This document shows, in pieces, positions 9,558 to 19,876 of a stretch of 64,000 bases of DNA. The notes under the pieces were generated by a model. That model was not told the DNA's origin and did no database searches. It worked only from the letters and a program-made list of their open reading frames with translations. Numbering within the stretch: position 1 is the first letter of the stretch; every line of letters starts with the position of its first letter. Both the position numbers and the translations under genes were made by a program. The DNA is taken from contig JACCEP010000004.1 in NCBI GenBank assembly GCA_013416395.1, positions 308,833-372,832 on the forward strand, given 5' to 3'. This DNA is from Alcaligenaceae bacterium. GTDB taxonomy: Bacteria; Pseudomonadota; Gammaproteobacteria; Burkholderiales; Burkholderiaceae_B.

Positions 9558-9845
9558 TTAACCTCCGGCCTTCTGTGCGGCAAGTAGCGCGGCGTTCCAG
9601 AACGGGTTACCAAAGATCAGAATCATGGCAACCACGAAACAATAAATGGCCGTCGACTCAATCATCGCAAGGCTGACAAACAGGGTTCGTGAAAGGGTGG
9701 CAGCAGCGTCGGGTTGTTGTGCGATGGCTTGCAGTGCAGCGACCGCTGCGCGGCCTTCACCCAGCGCGGGGCCGAGGGCTCCGAAGGCGACTGTCAGGCC
9801 TGCAGTAAAAATCGAGATGGCGGCAATAAGACCAAGATCAGTCAT
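9558..9845 (-). CDS. atpE: N-ATPase c subunit (rotor ring)
   Basis: The 95-residue protein is a two-helix hairpin. Helix 1 carries GALGPALGEGRAA with Glu30, a polar loop QQPDA follows, and helix 2 carries MIESTAIY with the ion-carrying Glu63 next to Ser64-Thr65. The E-S-T triad resembles Na+-binding rings, and the additional Glu30 at the position of a Gln in Na+ rings gives two carboxylates per subunit, a trait of N-ATPases. Whether the ring carries Na+ or H+ cannot be read from sequence alone. Its start overlaps the atpB stop by ATGA. Confidence 0.95.
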   Translation of the reverse strand: MTDLGLIAAISIFTAGLTVAFGALGPALGEGRAAVAALQAIAQQPDAAATLSRTLFVSLAMIESTAIYCFVVAMILIFGNPFWNAALLAAQKAGG

Positions 9846-10540
9846 GAGGCTTCCTTTTCCTTGCTGGGATGTTGTGAAGGGTCGGCCATGGCAGACGAGA
9901 TATAAACGGTTGCCAGGACGGCGAAGATATAGGCCTGAATCACCCCGGCCAGCAGGCCCAACATCTCCATGAGCACGGGGAAAAAGAAGGGGGCAACGCC
10001 CAGCAGTATCGCGACGATCACGGCACCACTCATGATGTTGCCGTACAGCCGAATGGCCAGCGACAGCCCGCGTGTTACCTCGCTGATCAAGTTAAACGGC
10101 AGCATGATCCAGGAAGGTTCCACATAGGTTTTCAGATAGCCACGAACCCCACGGCTGCCGATGCCAAATATTGGCACTGCCACCAACACCGCCAACGCCA
10201 GTGCCGTCGTGGTGGATAGCGAACCTGTTGGGGCGTGAAAGCCAGGCACGACGGCCAGTACATTGGAAACGAATATAAAGAGAAATAGCGTGCCTGAAAA
10301 ATACATGACCTGCCGTGCTGGCCTGCCGGTAATCTCGGTAATCTGAGCCTGAATGCCCTGAACGATGACCTCCAGCGCCGTGCGCCAGCGGGTAGGGGGC
10401 ACGTCGGCGCGCAGAGAGCGAGTCATTAACCAGGCAATGCCGGTCAGAATGGCCATGATGATCCACGTAAAGAAGATGGTCGCGTTGATCGGGATGCCCG
10501 CTACGGTAAAGACAACAATCGTATCCGGTGTCAGTTCCAT
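9842..10540 (-). CDS. atpB: N-ATPase a subunit
   Basis: From the ATG at 10540, which overlaps the atpR stop as TAATG and follows a G-rich ribosome site, the product is a 232-residue membrane protein. The essential arginine of the ion channel is Arg164 in GLSLAIRLYGNIMSG. The protein has several membrane helices and ends with MADPSQHPSKEKEAS. Upstream in-frame codons to 10657 lie inside atpR and are not part of the gene. Confidence 0.94.
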   Translation of the reverse strand: MELTPDTIVVFTVAGIPINATIFFTWIIMAILTGIAWLMTRSLRADVPPTRWRTALEVIVQGIQAQITEITGRPARQVMYFSGTLFLFIFVSNVLAVVPGFHAPTGSLSTTTALALAVLVAVPIFGIGSRGVRGYLKTYVEPSWIMLPFNLISEVTRGLSLAIRLYGNIMSGAVIVAILLGVAPFFFPVLMEMLGLLAGVIQAYIFAVLATVYISSAMADPSQHPSKEKEAS

Positions 10541-10833
10541 TACACCCCCCCAGATTGCGTTGCACGCAGACGGCTGAGCAATATCGTGCGCAGTACGATA
10601 AACGCAGCCGCAAACCCAACCGCCCCGGCAATACCCAGCCAGGCTGCCGCCAGCCATCCGCCTGCCAGCAGCGCCGCAATTCGCAACGCGGCACTGGAAA
10701 GCAGAACGACTGCCGAGTTGGTACGCCGCAGAGCCAGTTTCATACCCCAGGCCAGGCCCGCGAAAAACAGGGCGCTGAAAACCAAGCCCATCAGCATACC
10801 GAGCAAAAAACCGCTCCAGTCAATGTTAATCAT
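10540..10833 (-). CDS. atpR: N-ATPase accessory membrane protein AtpR
   Basis: The 97-residue product has three predicted membrane segments (WSGFLLGMLMGLVFSALFF, AALRIAALLAGGWLAAAWL, VGFAAAFIVLRTILL). AtpR is a marker of N-ATPase operons and occurs between atpQ and atpB exactly as here. It is thought to assist c-ring assembly or ion binding. The start overlaps the atpQ stop by ATGA and the stop overlaps the atpB start. Confidence 0.88.
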   Translation of the reverse strand: MINIDWSGFLLGMLMGLVFSALFFAGLAWGMKLALRRTNSAVVLLSSAALRIAALLAGGWLAAAWLGIAGAVGFAAAFIVLRTILLSRLRATQSGGV

Positions 10834-11113
10834 TGATCTTGGCCCTCTTTGTTGGCCCACCCCCAGGCAATCATGGCGCCCACCACGACACCTGCCAGAA
10901 TGAGTGCAATCGTCCATGAGAAATGTTGCGGTGCGACCCGGTCAAGCCAATGCCCCAAAAATGCACCGCCCACCGTGGGCACAACGACCGACCAGCCTAT
11001 CATCCCGAATGTGCCTATGCCTCGCAATGGACTGGGGCCGGGGTGGTCTCGCATTGCCTTCATCCGCTTTGCGCGTCGATCGATTTCATCGCTCACCTCG
11101 TGTCTGGGGTCGG

Positions 11114-11117
<4 letters not shown>
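10830..11117 (-). CDS. atpQ: N-ATPase accessory protein AtpQ (AtpI-like)
   Basis: This 95-residue protein has a charged N-terminus (SDEIDRRAKRMKAMRDH) and two membrane helices, with the glycine-rich signature VVPTVGGAFLGHWLD of AtpI-like proteins. In N-ATPase operons it sits between atpC and atpR, as here. Both its start and its stop overlap the neighbours by ATGA, which indicates tight translational coupling. Confidence 0.88.
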
Positions 11118-12951
<1,834 letters not shown>

Positions 12952-12991
12952 CTAGTTGCCTCTAGTTAATCAGAGTGGGTGTGAATGAATA

Positions 12992-13005
12992 TTGAGCTAG
13001 ATCAA
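12992..13005. promoter_or_regulatory. FNR/ANR-like site upstream of atpD
   Basis: TTGAG-CTAG-ATCAA matches nine of the ten conserved positions of the FNR/ANR consensus TTGAT-N4-ATCAA. It is 59 bases before the atpD start on the minus strand, a distance usual for an activator. The match was made by eye. Confidence 0.5.
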
Positions 13006-13085
13006 GTATTTAACTGATTGTATAGATACTTCAGAGTGGAGCATGCACCCTCACCCCCACCCCCACCCTGTTCAGAGCACTTTGC

Positions 13086-13099
13086 TTGTGTTACATCAA
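13086..13099. promoter_or_regulatory. Second FNR/ANR-like site, upstream of usp gene
   Basis: TTGTG-TTAC-ATCAA matches eight of ten conserved positions of the FNR/ANR consensus and stands 68 bases before the universal stress protein start. A C-rich tract (CACCCCCACCCCCACCC) separates it from the other site. Each divergent gene therefore has one candidate site at a similar distance. Confidence 0.4.
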
Positions 13100-13167
13100 G
13101 TCATAGAACCGCCAATGTTATAGACTTGAAATAGGTGTTACACACTAACCACGAATGGAGGCTGCCA

Positions 13168-14007
13168 ATGCTTGGACGTATTGCTCTTGATCTATCCATC
13201 GATGCCAATCTTAAACGTCGCGTGCAGGCGGCCGTCAAGCTTGCCGCACAGCATGACGCCGAATTGATCGGTATCTGCACCGACCCACCGATTCCGCAAT
13301 ACTTGGCAGGGGGTACCGCCTCCGCCGCTGGCGTGCTCAACACGTTGCTTGCCCGCATCGAGGAAGACAAAACCCAGGCCCGCGACATGTTTCTGGCCGA
13401 GGCAGCAGCGGCTGGCGTCAAAGCACAGTGTCGTATGCCCAAAGGCCCCGTGGAAGAAGTACTGGCAACGCACGCCCGCCTGTGCGATCTGATGGTCATG
13501 AGCCAAAACAGACAGCATGAGTCGTCATGGTCGATTCCACCCACCATGGCTGAAACCGTCATCATGACGGCAGGCCGCCCAGTGTTGATGATTCCGTTTG
13601 CAAATATTGCTGATTACCCTATCGGGAAGAATGTGCTGTTCTGCTGGGACTACGGCCGCAGGTCTGCCCGCGCCCTCGCCGACGCAGCACCGATTCTTGC
13701 GCAGGCTTCGTCATTGACCATACTGACGGTAGACCCACAACCCCATATGCTGAGCGAACGCGATGTACATCCCGATGATCTGCTGGCTTACTGCGCTGCA
13801 CATGGTTACCCCGTGCCAAAAGAAGTTACGAAACTGAGCGAACATATGAACGTGGGCGACACCATTCTCAACACCGTCACCGATCATGGTTGCGACATGG
13901 TTGTCATGGGTATCTACAACCGCAGTCGTGTGCGTGAATGGATACTCGGAGGCACCTCGAAAACCTTGATTCAATCGATGACCGTGCCGATTTTGTTTTC
14001 GCACTAA
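13168..14007 (+). CDS. Tandem-domain universal stress protein
   Basis: From the ATG at 13168, preceded by GGAGG, the product has 279 residues and two UspA-like domains in tandem. The second domain has an ATP-binding pattern (MGIYNRSRVREWILGGTSKTL, split over the nucleotide loop). It is divergent from the N-ATPase operon. In related bacteria tandem Usp proteins are often induced under low oxygen by FNR/ANR, in keeping with the upstream site. Its biochemical role is not known. A strong hairpin follows the stop. Confidence 0.88.
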   Translation: MLGRIALDLSIDANLKRRVQAAVKLAAQHDAELIGICTDPPIPQYLAGGTASAAGVLNTLLARIEEDKTQARDMFLAEAAAAGVKAQCRMPKGPVEEVLATHARLCDLMVMSQNRQHESSWSIPPTMAETVIMTAGRPVLMIPFANIADYPIGKNVLFCWDYGRRSARALADAAPILAQASSLTILTVDPQPHMLSERDVHPDDLLAYCAAHGYPVPKEVTKLSEHMNVGDTILNTVTDHGCDMVVMGIYNRSRVREWILGGTSKTLIQSMTVPILFSH

Positions 14008-14042
14008 GGGCGTTTGAGAAATTCGCGAGGTGGTTCGATGAG

Positions 14043-14065
14043 GAGGGGGCCATGTGGGCCCCCTC
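14043..14065 (+). terminator. Hairpin after the usp gene
   Basis: GAGGGGGCC and GGCCCCCTC form a perfect nine-base stem around a five-base loop, 35 bases after the usp stop. There is no immediate T-run, so termination could be weak or assisted. Confidence 0.6.
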
Positions 14066-14275
14066 GTCGTACCTGTCTCTACTACATTTTGTGCCAGTTT
14101 TCGCTCTTACAAAAACCAACAAGAATACGTTAGCGAACATCACCCGCAAAAACTCTAGCCCTCGTGCGAGGTGATGACTCGTAGTCGTTGTGGCTACTAG
14201 CGTACGAGTCAGCACGCATGTCTATGCGCTCACCTGTCCTCTCAGCCCCCCACTTCTCTTTCAATAATAGGGGCT

Positions 14276-14298
14276 TACCCCATGCTTGGGGTTTTTTA
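14276..14298 (+). terminator. Intrinsic terminator before the catabolic cluster
   Basis: ACCCC and GGGGT enclose ATGCTT and are followed by a run of six T, a short intrinsic terminator on the plus strand. The rest of the 485-base gap 14008-14492 holds no convincing gene. An in-frame extension of the next gene that begins inside this terminator is therefore unlikely to be translated. Confidence 0.6.
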
Positions 14299-14492
14299 TG
14301 CTCTTAATATTGAAGGGGAAAGCACGGGCAGCCATCTCGAACCTCAATGCTGTTGCCGTTATCGTGGTCACAGATCACGTCATGAGAAAAATTCATACAG
14401 AACTAGTAGAACAAATCACTTTTAGGCATTACCCGCCTGTGCCAGACTTGCTTCCACTGAGAACCTATAAGCCTCTATCGCAAGGACTGTAC

Positions 14493-15683
14493 ATGAAAAT
14501 CGAACGTGTTGAGACGTTTTTGTTTCATCCCGAGAGTGGCAAGAACCTGTTGTTCTGCCGTATTGAAACTGATGATGGGACATACGGGTGGGGTGAGGCG
14601 TATGTTGGCGTAAAGAAAGAAAAAGTCGTCGCTGAATACATCAATTCGATGACGCCTCATGTGGTTGGGCGTTCTCCATACAATATTCGTCATCTTGCAC
14701 AGATCATGTTTGATGATTTTGCGATTCGACGCACCTCTGTCGAGATGCTATGTGCTTTCAGTGCTATCGAATTGGCCCTCTGGGACATCGTAGGGAAACT
14801 GGCCAAGCAACCCGTCCATAATCTGCTCGGAGGTGCTGTTCGCGAAAAAATTCGGGTCTATGCAAACGGGTGGTGGTACGGCGCAAACACAATCGACTCC
14901 ATTGTGGCAAAGGCGGTTGAAGCATGTGAGCTCGGATACACGGCAGTCAAATGGGATCCATTTCCAGGGCCATGGCGTACCTATGTCAGCCAAGCCGAAG
15001 AAAACTATGCGGTCGAGTGTGTTCGTGCTATGCGTGAGGCGTTGGGGCCCAATGTCGATTTACTCATTGACGCACACCGGCGCGTTGCTCCCCATCATGC
15101 AGTACGAATTGCCAATCGTATAGAAGAGTTCAATATATTTTGTTATGAAGAGCCGTGTCTCTCGGACAATATCGATCTCGTTGCAGAGGTTAGAAACAAA
15201 ATAAATATTCCGGTGGTCACTGGCGAAACGCTATATACGAAAGAACAATTCACACAGGCACTCAATAAGCGCGCTGCAGATATATTGAATCCTGATATTT
15301 GCGCCGTAGGTGGTTTACAGCAAATGCTCGATATTGCAGCCCTCGCGCATCCCCATGCTGTGGCAATAAGCCCGCACAACTACAACAGTCCGTTGGTCGG
15401 ATTGGCTGCAACGGTTCATTTTTCTGCACTTATCACAAACTTTACGATTGCTGAGGTGTTCATTAACTTGAGCAATGCATGTGAGGGCATTACTAAGCAG
15501 GGTCTGAATATTGAGAACGGCTGGGTTGACATCCCAACCGCGCCAGGATGGGGCATTGATATCGACGTGGAAATGCTGAAGGAAAAGCCCTATAAAGCCT
15601 TTCCCCATAGGGATATGCGCCAGTATTGGGAGGAGTTTCCGCGTAAAGATTATGTGTGGGGCGTGGCCAACGTCAGTCAGTAG
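14493..15683 (+). CDS. Mandelate racemase/muconate-lactonizing family enzyme (enolase superfamily)
   Basis: The ATG at 14493, with AAGGA in front, gives 396 residues and the normal enolase-superfamily start MKIERVETFLFHP. A capping domain (1-125) precedes the barrel. Likely catalytic and metal residues are Lys153 (AVKWDPF), Asp193 and His195 (LIDAH), Glu219 (CYEEP), Glu245 (VTGETL) and His295 (ISPHNYNSP). The DxH pattern and the His late in the barrel are typical of acid-sugar dehydratases such as the galactonate or mannonate dehydratase groups. It opens a long co-directional catabolic cluster. The substrate is unknown; a sugar acid or a branched dicarboxylate are options. Confidence 0.85.
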   Translation: MKIERVETFLFHPESGKNLLFCRIETDDGTYGWGEAYVGVKKEKVVAEYINSMTPHVVGRSPYNIRHLAQIMFDDFAIRRTSVEMLCAFSAIELALWDIVGKLAKQPVHNLLGGAVREKIRVYANGWWYGANTIDSIVAKAVEACELGYTAVKWDPFPGPWRTYVSQAEENYAVECVRAMREALGPNVDLLIDAHRRVAPHHAVRIANRIEEFNIFCYEEPCLSDNIDLVAEVRNKINIPVVTGETLYTKEQFTQALNKRAADILNPDICAVGGLQQMLDIAALAHPHAVAISPHNYNSPLVGLAATVHFSALITNFTIAEVFINLSNACEGITKQGLNIENGWVDIPTAPGWGIDIDVEMLKEKPYKAFPHRDMRQYWEEFPRKDYVWGVANVSQ

Positions 15684-15716
15684 TTTTTCAAATTATATTT
15701 TTTCCTAGGAATAAAC

Positions 15717-16388
15717 ATGAACCAAGCAGCTGAACTCTCTCCTGAAGTCGCAGACATTATCGAGCAGTATTCAAAAATCACCGCCGCGACTGCGCACGAG
15801 ACCATGGGTCGTAAAGGCGCTATGGATTCTGCCATAAAACCATTGCGTCACGGCATGAAAATTGTTGGTATTGCGCTAACTTGCCGCTGCCACCCCATGG
15901 ATAATCTAACCTTGCATGCCGCGTTGAAAATCGCCCAGCCGGGTGACGTCATAGTTTGCGACTCCGGTGGTTTCATAGAGCAAGGCTCTTTCGGAGATGT
16001 CATGGCCAGCTGCGCAATCGGCCGGGGCGTCAAAGGGCTGGTGATCGACGGTGCCGTACGCGATTCGCAAACCATCAGCGAGATTGGCTTTCCTGTGTTT
16101 TCGCGAGGCGTCAGTATAAAAGGCACTGTCAAGGAAACGTTTGGTTCGTTGAAAGAGCCTGTGTCAGTAGGGGGGGCGATCGTGAACACCGGAGATTTGA
16201 TTATCGGGGATGACGATGGGGTGGTTGTTGTTCCAGCCGCTGAGATGGCTTCCCTGTTGAAGGCTTGTGAGCAGCGTGAGGAAAAAGAGCTACGTTTCAG
16301 AAAAGAGTTGATGGAAGGTAAAACCACGTGGGACATGCTGAACCTGCAGGCATTGGCAGACAGCAAAGGCATTGCTCTGAAACTTTGA
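15717..16388 (+). CDS. RraA-like aldolase, copy 1 (CHA/HMG aldolase family)
   Basis: This 223-residue protein has the core of the class II pyruvate aldolases related to RraA: GDVIVCDSGG at 77-85 and the substrate motif VIDGAVRD with Arg115-Asp116. Full-length aldolases of this family split 4-hydroxy-4-methyl- or 4-carboxy-4-hydroxy-2-oxoadipate to pyruvate, or decarboxylate oxaloacetate. Its place right after the enolase-family enzyme suggests a catabolic role rather than RNase E regulation. AGGA precedes the start. Two more members of the family lie downstream. Confidence 0.85.
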   Translation: MNQAAELSPEVADIIEQYSKITAATAHETMGRKGAMDSAIKPLRHGMKIVGIALTCRCHPMDNLTLHAALKIAQPGDVIVCDSGGFIEQGSFGDVMASCAIGRGVKGLVIDGAVRDSQTISEIGFPVFSRGVSIKGTVKETFGSLKEPVSVGGAIVNTGDLIIGDDDGVVVVPAAEMASLLKACEQREEKELRFRKELMEGKTTWDMLNLQALADSKGIALKL

Positions 16389-16491
16389 TTTAGAGCCTGC
16401 AGTGGAGGCCAGGTATGACGGTGCCGAAACCTCACTCTGGTCTTTAAAGAAATATTGGCATTTTTAGCATTTACTAATCTGGAGACAGGCA

Positions 16492-16887
16492 ATGACGGCA
16501 CCTAGCGCAATTGAATACGACGCAGCGAGTCCCGAGGTCAAGAAAGTCTACGATGATATGCGAGCAATTCGCAAGACTGACCACATCAATAACATCTGGA
16601 AGTTTCTGGCCAATGATCCCAAACTGTTGCGCAGAACTTGGGAAAGTGTCAAGGAAGTCATGGCCCCAGATGGTGCCATAGATCCACTGACCAAAGAGAT
16701 GCTTTACCTCGCTATCAGTGTGAGCAATAGCTGCGGGTATTGCATTGCAACACACTCTGCTGCCGCGGAGTCCAAGGGGATGACGCCTGACATGTTCGGC
16801 GAGTTAATGGCAATTGTGGGGATGGCCAATGAAACCAATCGTCTGGTTTCTGGCTATAGAGTCCCCATTGACGCTATCTACGACTAG
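16492..16887 (+). CDS. Carboxymuconolactone decarboxylase/AhpD-like protein
   Basis: The 131-residue protein has the AhpD-type motif SCGYCIATHSA with Cys81, Cys84 and His88, preceded by Glu69 in the helix TKEMLYLAIS. Proteins with the CxxC plus His pattern are redox-active alkylhydroperoxidase-like enzymes, while true carboxymuconolactone decarboxylases lack it. Its role in this cluster is unclear: it may handle a peroxide or act on a lactone intermediate. A good ribosome site (GGAGACAGGC) precedes the ATG. Confidence 0.85.
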   Translation: MTAPSAIEYDAASPEVKKVYDDMRAIRKTDHINNIWKFLANDPKLLRRTWESVKEVMAPDGAIDPLTKEMLYLAISVSNSCGYCIATHSAAAESKGMTPDMFGELMAIVGMANETNRLVSGYRVPIDAIYD

Positions 16888-16938
16888 AACATCAATCAAC
16901 CCTGACCTCCACTGACGTTCACTGTTGTGAGAACAAAA

Positions 16939-17922
16939 ATGAGAAAAATTACGAGACTATTGTTCTGTTTATTACCAATGGCTGCGTTACATTTAAGCTC
17001 GGGTAAGGCGAGTGCAGAGAGCAATTATCCCGATAGGCCGGTAAGATTTATCGTGCCGTTTGCTGCGGGTGGAGGCCAGGATATTTTCATGCGCCTGATC
17101 CAGGGGGAGTTGAGTAAGAACCTTGGTGAAACGGCCGTTGTTGAAAACAAGCCGGGCGCGGCGGGTGTAATTGCTGCCAATTACGTCAAGAGTGCAAAGC
17201 CCGATGGGTACACCTTGTTGGTTGGTACGGCCTCAACACATGGCATGTTGCAAGCCATGAAGGATGACATACCCTACGACGCCCAAAAAGACTTTGCGCC
17301 TGTGGCCCTTATCGCAGATGTGCCCTTGGTGCTCGATGTGAGCGCTGATGTGAAGGCAAACAACACCAAGGAGTTTGTCGAACTGCTGCGCCAGAACCCA
17401 GAAAAATATACCTATGCCTCGTCGGGCACAGGAGGGCCGCTACATCTGGCCGGTGAGCTTTTCAAGAAAGTAGCTGATGTACAGGCAATGCATGTTCCCT
17501 ACAAAAGCTCTGGCCAGGCACAGCAAGAACTACTCGCCGGACGCGTGAGTTTCTTTTTTAACATTGCAGCTGAAAGCCCTTATGTTGCAGCGGGCACAGT
17601 AAAACGTCTGGGTGTAGCTAGTGAAGACCGTTTTGCTGGCAGCCCCGATTTGCGCACGCTAAAAGAGGCAGGCTATGACGTGGTTGCCAGTTCTTGGTCA
17701 GGCATTTTTGCGCCAGCCGGTACACCTGACGTTGTTGTCGCAAAAATTCGAGCGGCATTGGAAAACACCCTGCAAGATCCTGAGCTGGAGAAGAGACTTA
17801 TCAAAATTGGTTTCGTTCCGAACAAGGAAAAACTCGACTCGGAAAAGTTTGGCACCTTTGTCGCTTATGAATTGAAAAAGTGGCGGCAAGTGGTTGACGA
17901 CGCACACATTGAACGAAACTAG
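16939..17922 (+). CDS. Bug-family tripartite tricarboxylate receptor, copy 1
   Basis: The 327-residue product (from the ATG at 16939; an in-frame GTG lies 12 bases before) has a signal peptide ending near SGKASAES. The mature start YPDRPVRFIVPFAAGGGQD is the Bug signature, and VENKPGAAGVIAANYVKSAKPDGYTL follows in two parts. Bug proteins are periplasmic receptors for carboxylates that deliver to TctAB-type permeases. The permease genes of this cluster are about 5 kb downstream. Confidence 0.92.
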   Translation: MRKITRLLFCLLPMAALHLSSGKASAESNYPDRPVRFIVPFAAGGGQDIFMRLIQGELSKNLGETAVVENKPGAAGVIAANYVKSAKPDGYTLLVGTASTHGMLQAMKDDIPYDAQKDFAPVALIADVPLVLDVSADVKANNTKEFVELLRQNPEKYTYASSGTGGPLHLAGELFKKVADVQAMHVPYKSSGQAQQELLAGRVSFFFNIAAESPYVAAGTVKRLGVASEDRFAGSPDLRTLKEAGYDVVASSWSGIFAPAGTPDVVVAKIRAALENTLQDPELEKRLIKIGFVPNKEKLDSEKFGTFVAYELKKWRQVVDDAHIERN

Positions 17923-17962
17923 CCTCTTGTTCTAACACGTTTGAAAACGGGATGTAGTGGTT

Positions 17963-18835
17963 ATGAAAAATAATTATCACTTCGGTGTGGTTGGTCTTGG
18001 GCAGTTGGGGTCTGCCTTAGCAACCGACCTAGCCATCAAGGCCGAGCAAAACGTATTGGGCTTTGATCCCTACGTAAATGTCGAGAGGGCGCAGTTACTT
18101 GTTCAGAAAGGCATTACGGTTATCGAGAATGTGGAGGCGCTTAACGATGTGGACTACGTCCTGATCGCGGTGCCCCATAGCCACAGTATGGAAGCCGTGA
18201 AAACTGTCGTTCCGGCGATGAAATCTGATGCGGTATTGATTGATCTGACCTCTGCAGATGCAGCATCCAAGCTCCGACTGGCCGAGGTGGCAGAGGCAGC
18301 TGGAAAAGAATATATGGACGGTGCTGTATTGGGGCCAGCTGCAGATGGCATTCGCGTGCCTATTATTCTCGCGGGAGCGCGCGCTGACGAGGTCGCAGAT
18401 GCTCTGAGCTCAGTGGGTGTCAATGCCAGGGCCGTCGGTGGACAGATAGGGCAGGCATCGTCGATCAAGGTAGTGCGTAGTGTTTTGGCCAAAGGCCTTG
18501 AAGCTCTGTATGTTGAAGGCTTGTTATCGGCGCGCCGATTGGGCATTCAGGATGTCGTGTTCGACTCATTTTGCGCCATGCTCGACACACGAAATGCGGC
18601 AGATATGGCTGCGCTCTTAGTGACCACGCATGCCATGCATGCACAGCGGCGTTGCGAAGAAGTGATGATGTCGGTGGATACGCTGGCCTCAACAGGGATA
18701 CCCCTGCATATGAGCAAGGCTACCATCAGCGTGTTCACTGACACGATAAAAAGTCTGCGAAAAAATAGCGCAAGCGCTCAGATAAAAACGCTCGACCAGG
18801 CACTTGCTGATCTGGATCGAATTCGTGAACATTAA
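17963..18835 (+). CDS. NAD(P)-dependent oxidoreductase of the 6PGDH/3-HIBADH type
   Basis: The 290-residue protein has an N-terminal Rossmann fold with GVVGLGQLGSALA in the first 25 residues. A central stretch (LIDLTSADAASKLRL, EYMDGAVLGPAADG) corresponds to the substrate region of beta-hydroxyacid dehydrogenases, and a helical C-terminal domain follows that contains QIGQASSIKVVRSVLAKGLE. Lys in the SSIKVVRS helix is the likely catalytic base. This architecture fits dehydrogenases of 2- or 3-hydroxy acids with a DUF1932-like C-terminus. A GTG six bases earlier is an alternative start. Substrate unknown. Confidence 0.8.
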   Translation: MKNNYHFGVVGLGQLGSALATDLAIKAEQNVLGFDPYVNVERAQLLVQKGITVIENVEALNDVDYVLIAVPHSHSMEAVKTVVPAMKSDAVLIDLTSADAASKLRLAEVAEAAGKEYMDGAVLGPAADGIRVPIILAGARADEVADALSSVGVNARAVGGQIGQASSIKVVRSVLAKGLEALYVEGLLSARRLGIQDVVFDSFCAMLDTRNAADMAALLVTTHAMHAQRRCEEVMMSVDTLASTGIPLHMSKATISVFTDTIKSLRKNSASAQIKTLDQALADLDRIREH

Positions 18836-18849
18836 TCGGAATAATCACA

Positions 18850-19833
18850 ATGAAAGTACTCAGTCTTAAAGCAGCAGGTCCCGTTGGTAACTTTGAGCTG
18901 ACTGATCTCGCTCAACCTTCAGTTACCGACGGGCATCTGCTTATCGAGGTGCATGCCTGCTCGGTTAATCAGATCGATATCAAGATTCGTCAGGGGCTTC
19001 CCATTGGTCCGGTACTACCATCGGCAATAGGCTGCGATATGGCTGGCGTGGTGATTGAGGTAGGTGCGAATGTCAAAGGGTTCAAGGCTGGTGATGAGGT
19101 GTACGGTTGTGTAGCGGGGGTTAAGGGTTTGGGCGGAACGATGTCCGAATACATTGTTGCCGACGCAAAGTTGGTTGCTCACAAACCGAAAAATATCGGT
19201 ATGAAACAGGCTGCCTCTTTGCCCCTGGTTGCGATCACCGCCTGGGAAGGTATCGCACGCAGCCAGCTTGCTAAAGGGGAGCAAATTTTGGTTCATGGCG
19301 GAATGGGTGGCGTAGGCCATATTGCCATCCAGTTGGCGGCCAGCCTCGGTGCCATTGTGTCTACCACCGTGCATAAAACACGTGATGATGGGTTTTTGAA
19401 AAGCATTGGCGTGAGCAACATTATTGATGCGGGTACGACCAGCGTCGACGAATACAAGAAAACAGCGACGCAGAATAATGGGTTCGATGCTGTCTTTGAC
19501 ACGGTAGGGGGCACAAACCTAGACAAATCGTTCGAGGCCATTGGACTGAACGGAAGAGTAGTTGCCATTGCGGCGCGCAGTACACATGACTTGTCGCCAT
19601 TACATGCCAAGGGCGCAGCCCTTCAGGTGGTTTTTATGTTGCTTCCCATGCTGTTCGGAAATGGACGTGAGCAACACGGAAAAATACTTTCTGAGCTGAC
19701 AACACTCGTTGAGGCCGGCAAGGTCAAACCCTTGGTAGACGACAAGGATTTCAGCTTGCAAGAAGGAGGGGCTGCACATGCCTATCTGGAGTCTGGTCAG
19801 GCAGTCGGAAAAGTTGTCATCTCGGTTCGTTAG
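18850..19833 (+). CDS. Zinc-independent MDR quinone oxidoreductase-like enzyme
   Basis: The 327-residue protein is a medium-chain dehydrogenase/reductase with a GroES-like N-terminal domain (VHACSVNQIDIKIRQG) and a nucleotide-binding domain carrying LVHGGMGGVGHIAIQLA. Zinc-ligand cysteines of classical alcohol dehydrogenases are not evident, so it probably belongs with quinone or enoyl reductases. It starts 14 bases after the preceding gene and is likely in the same operon. Confidence 0.85.
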   Translation: MKVLSLKAAGPVGNFELTDLAQPSVTDGHLLIEVHACSVNQIDIKIRQGLPIGPVLPSAIGCDMAGVVIEVGANVKGFKAGDEVYGCVAGVKGLGGTMSEYIVADAKLVAHKPKNIGMKQAASLPLVAITAWEGIARSQLAKGEQILVHGGMGGVGHIAIQLAASLGAIVSTTVHKTRDDGFLKSIGVSNIIDAGTTSVDEYKKTATQNNGFDAVFDTVGGTNLDKSFEAIGLNGRVVAIAARSTHDLSPLHAKGAALQVVFMLLPMLFGNGREQHGKILSELTTLVEAGKVKPLVDDKDFSLQEGGAAHAYLESGQAVGKVVISVR

Positions 19834-19876
19834 ATTCTTCTGACCAGTATAAATCAGCATTTTCGGCGGAATATCC

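Noticed and set aside
13040..13075. The C-rich CACCCCCACCCCCACCC tract as a possible G-quadruplex regulator on the minus strand.
   Set aside because: It is short and lies between two candidate FNR sites; nothing else supports a structural role, so it is only mentioned as a low-complexity tract.
14286..14492. An N-terminal extension of 69 residues on the enolase-family enzyme.
   Set aside because: It starts inside an intrinsic terminator and lacks a ribosome site, while AAGGA stands before the ATG at 14493 where the family normally begins.
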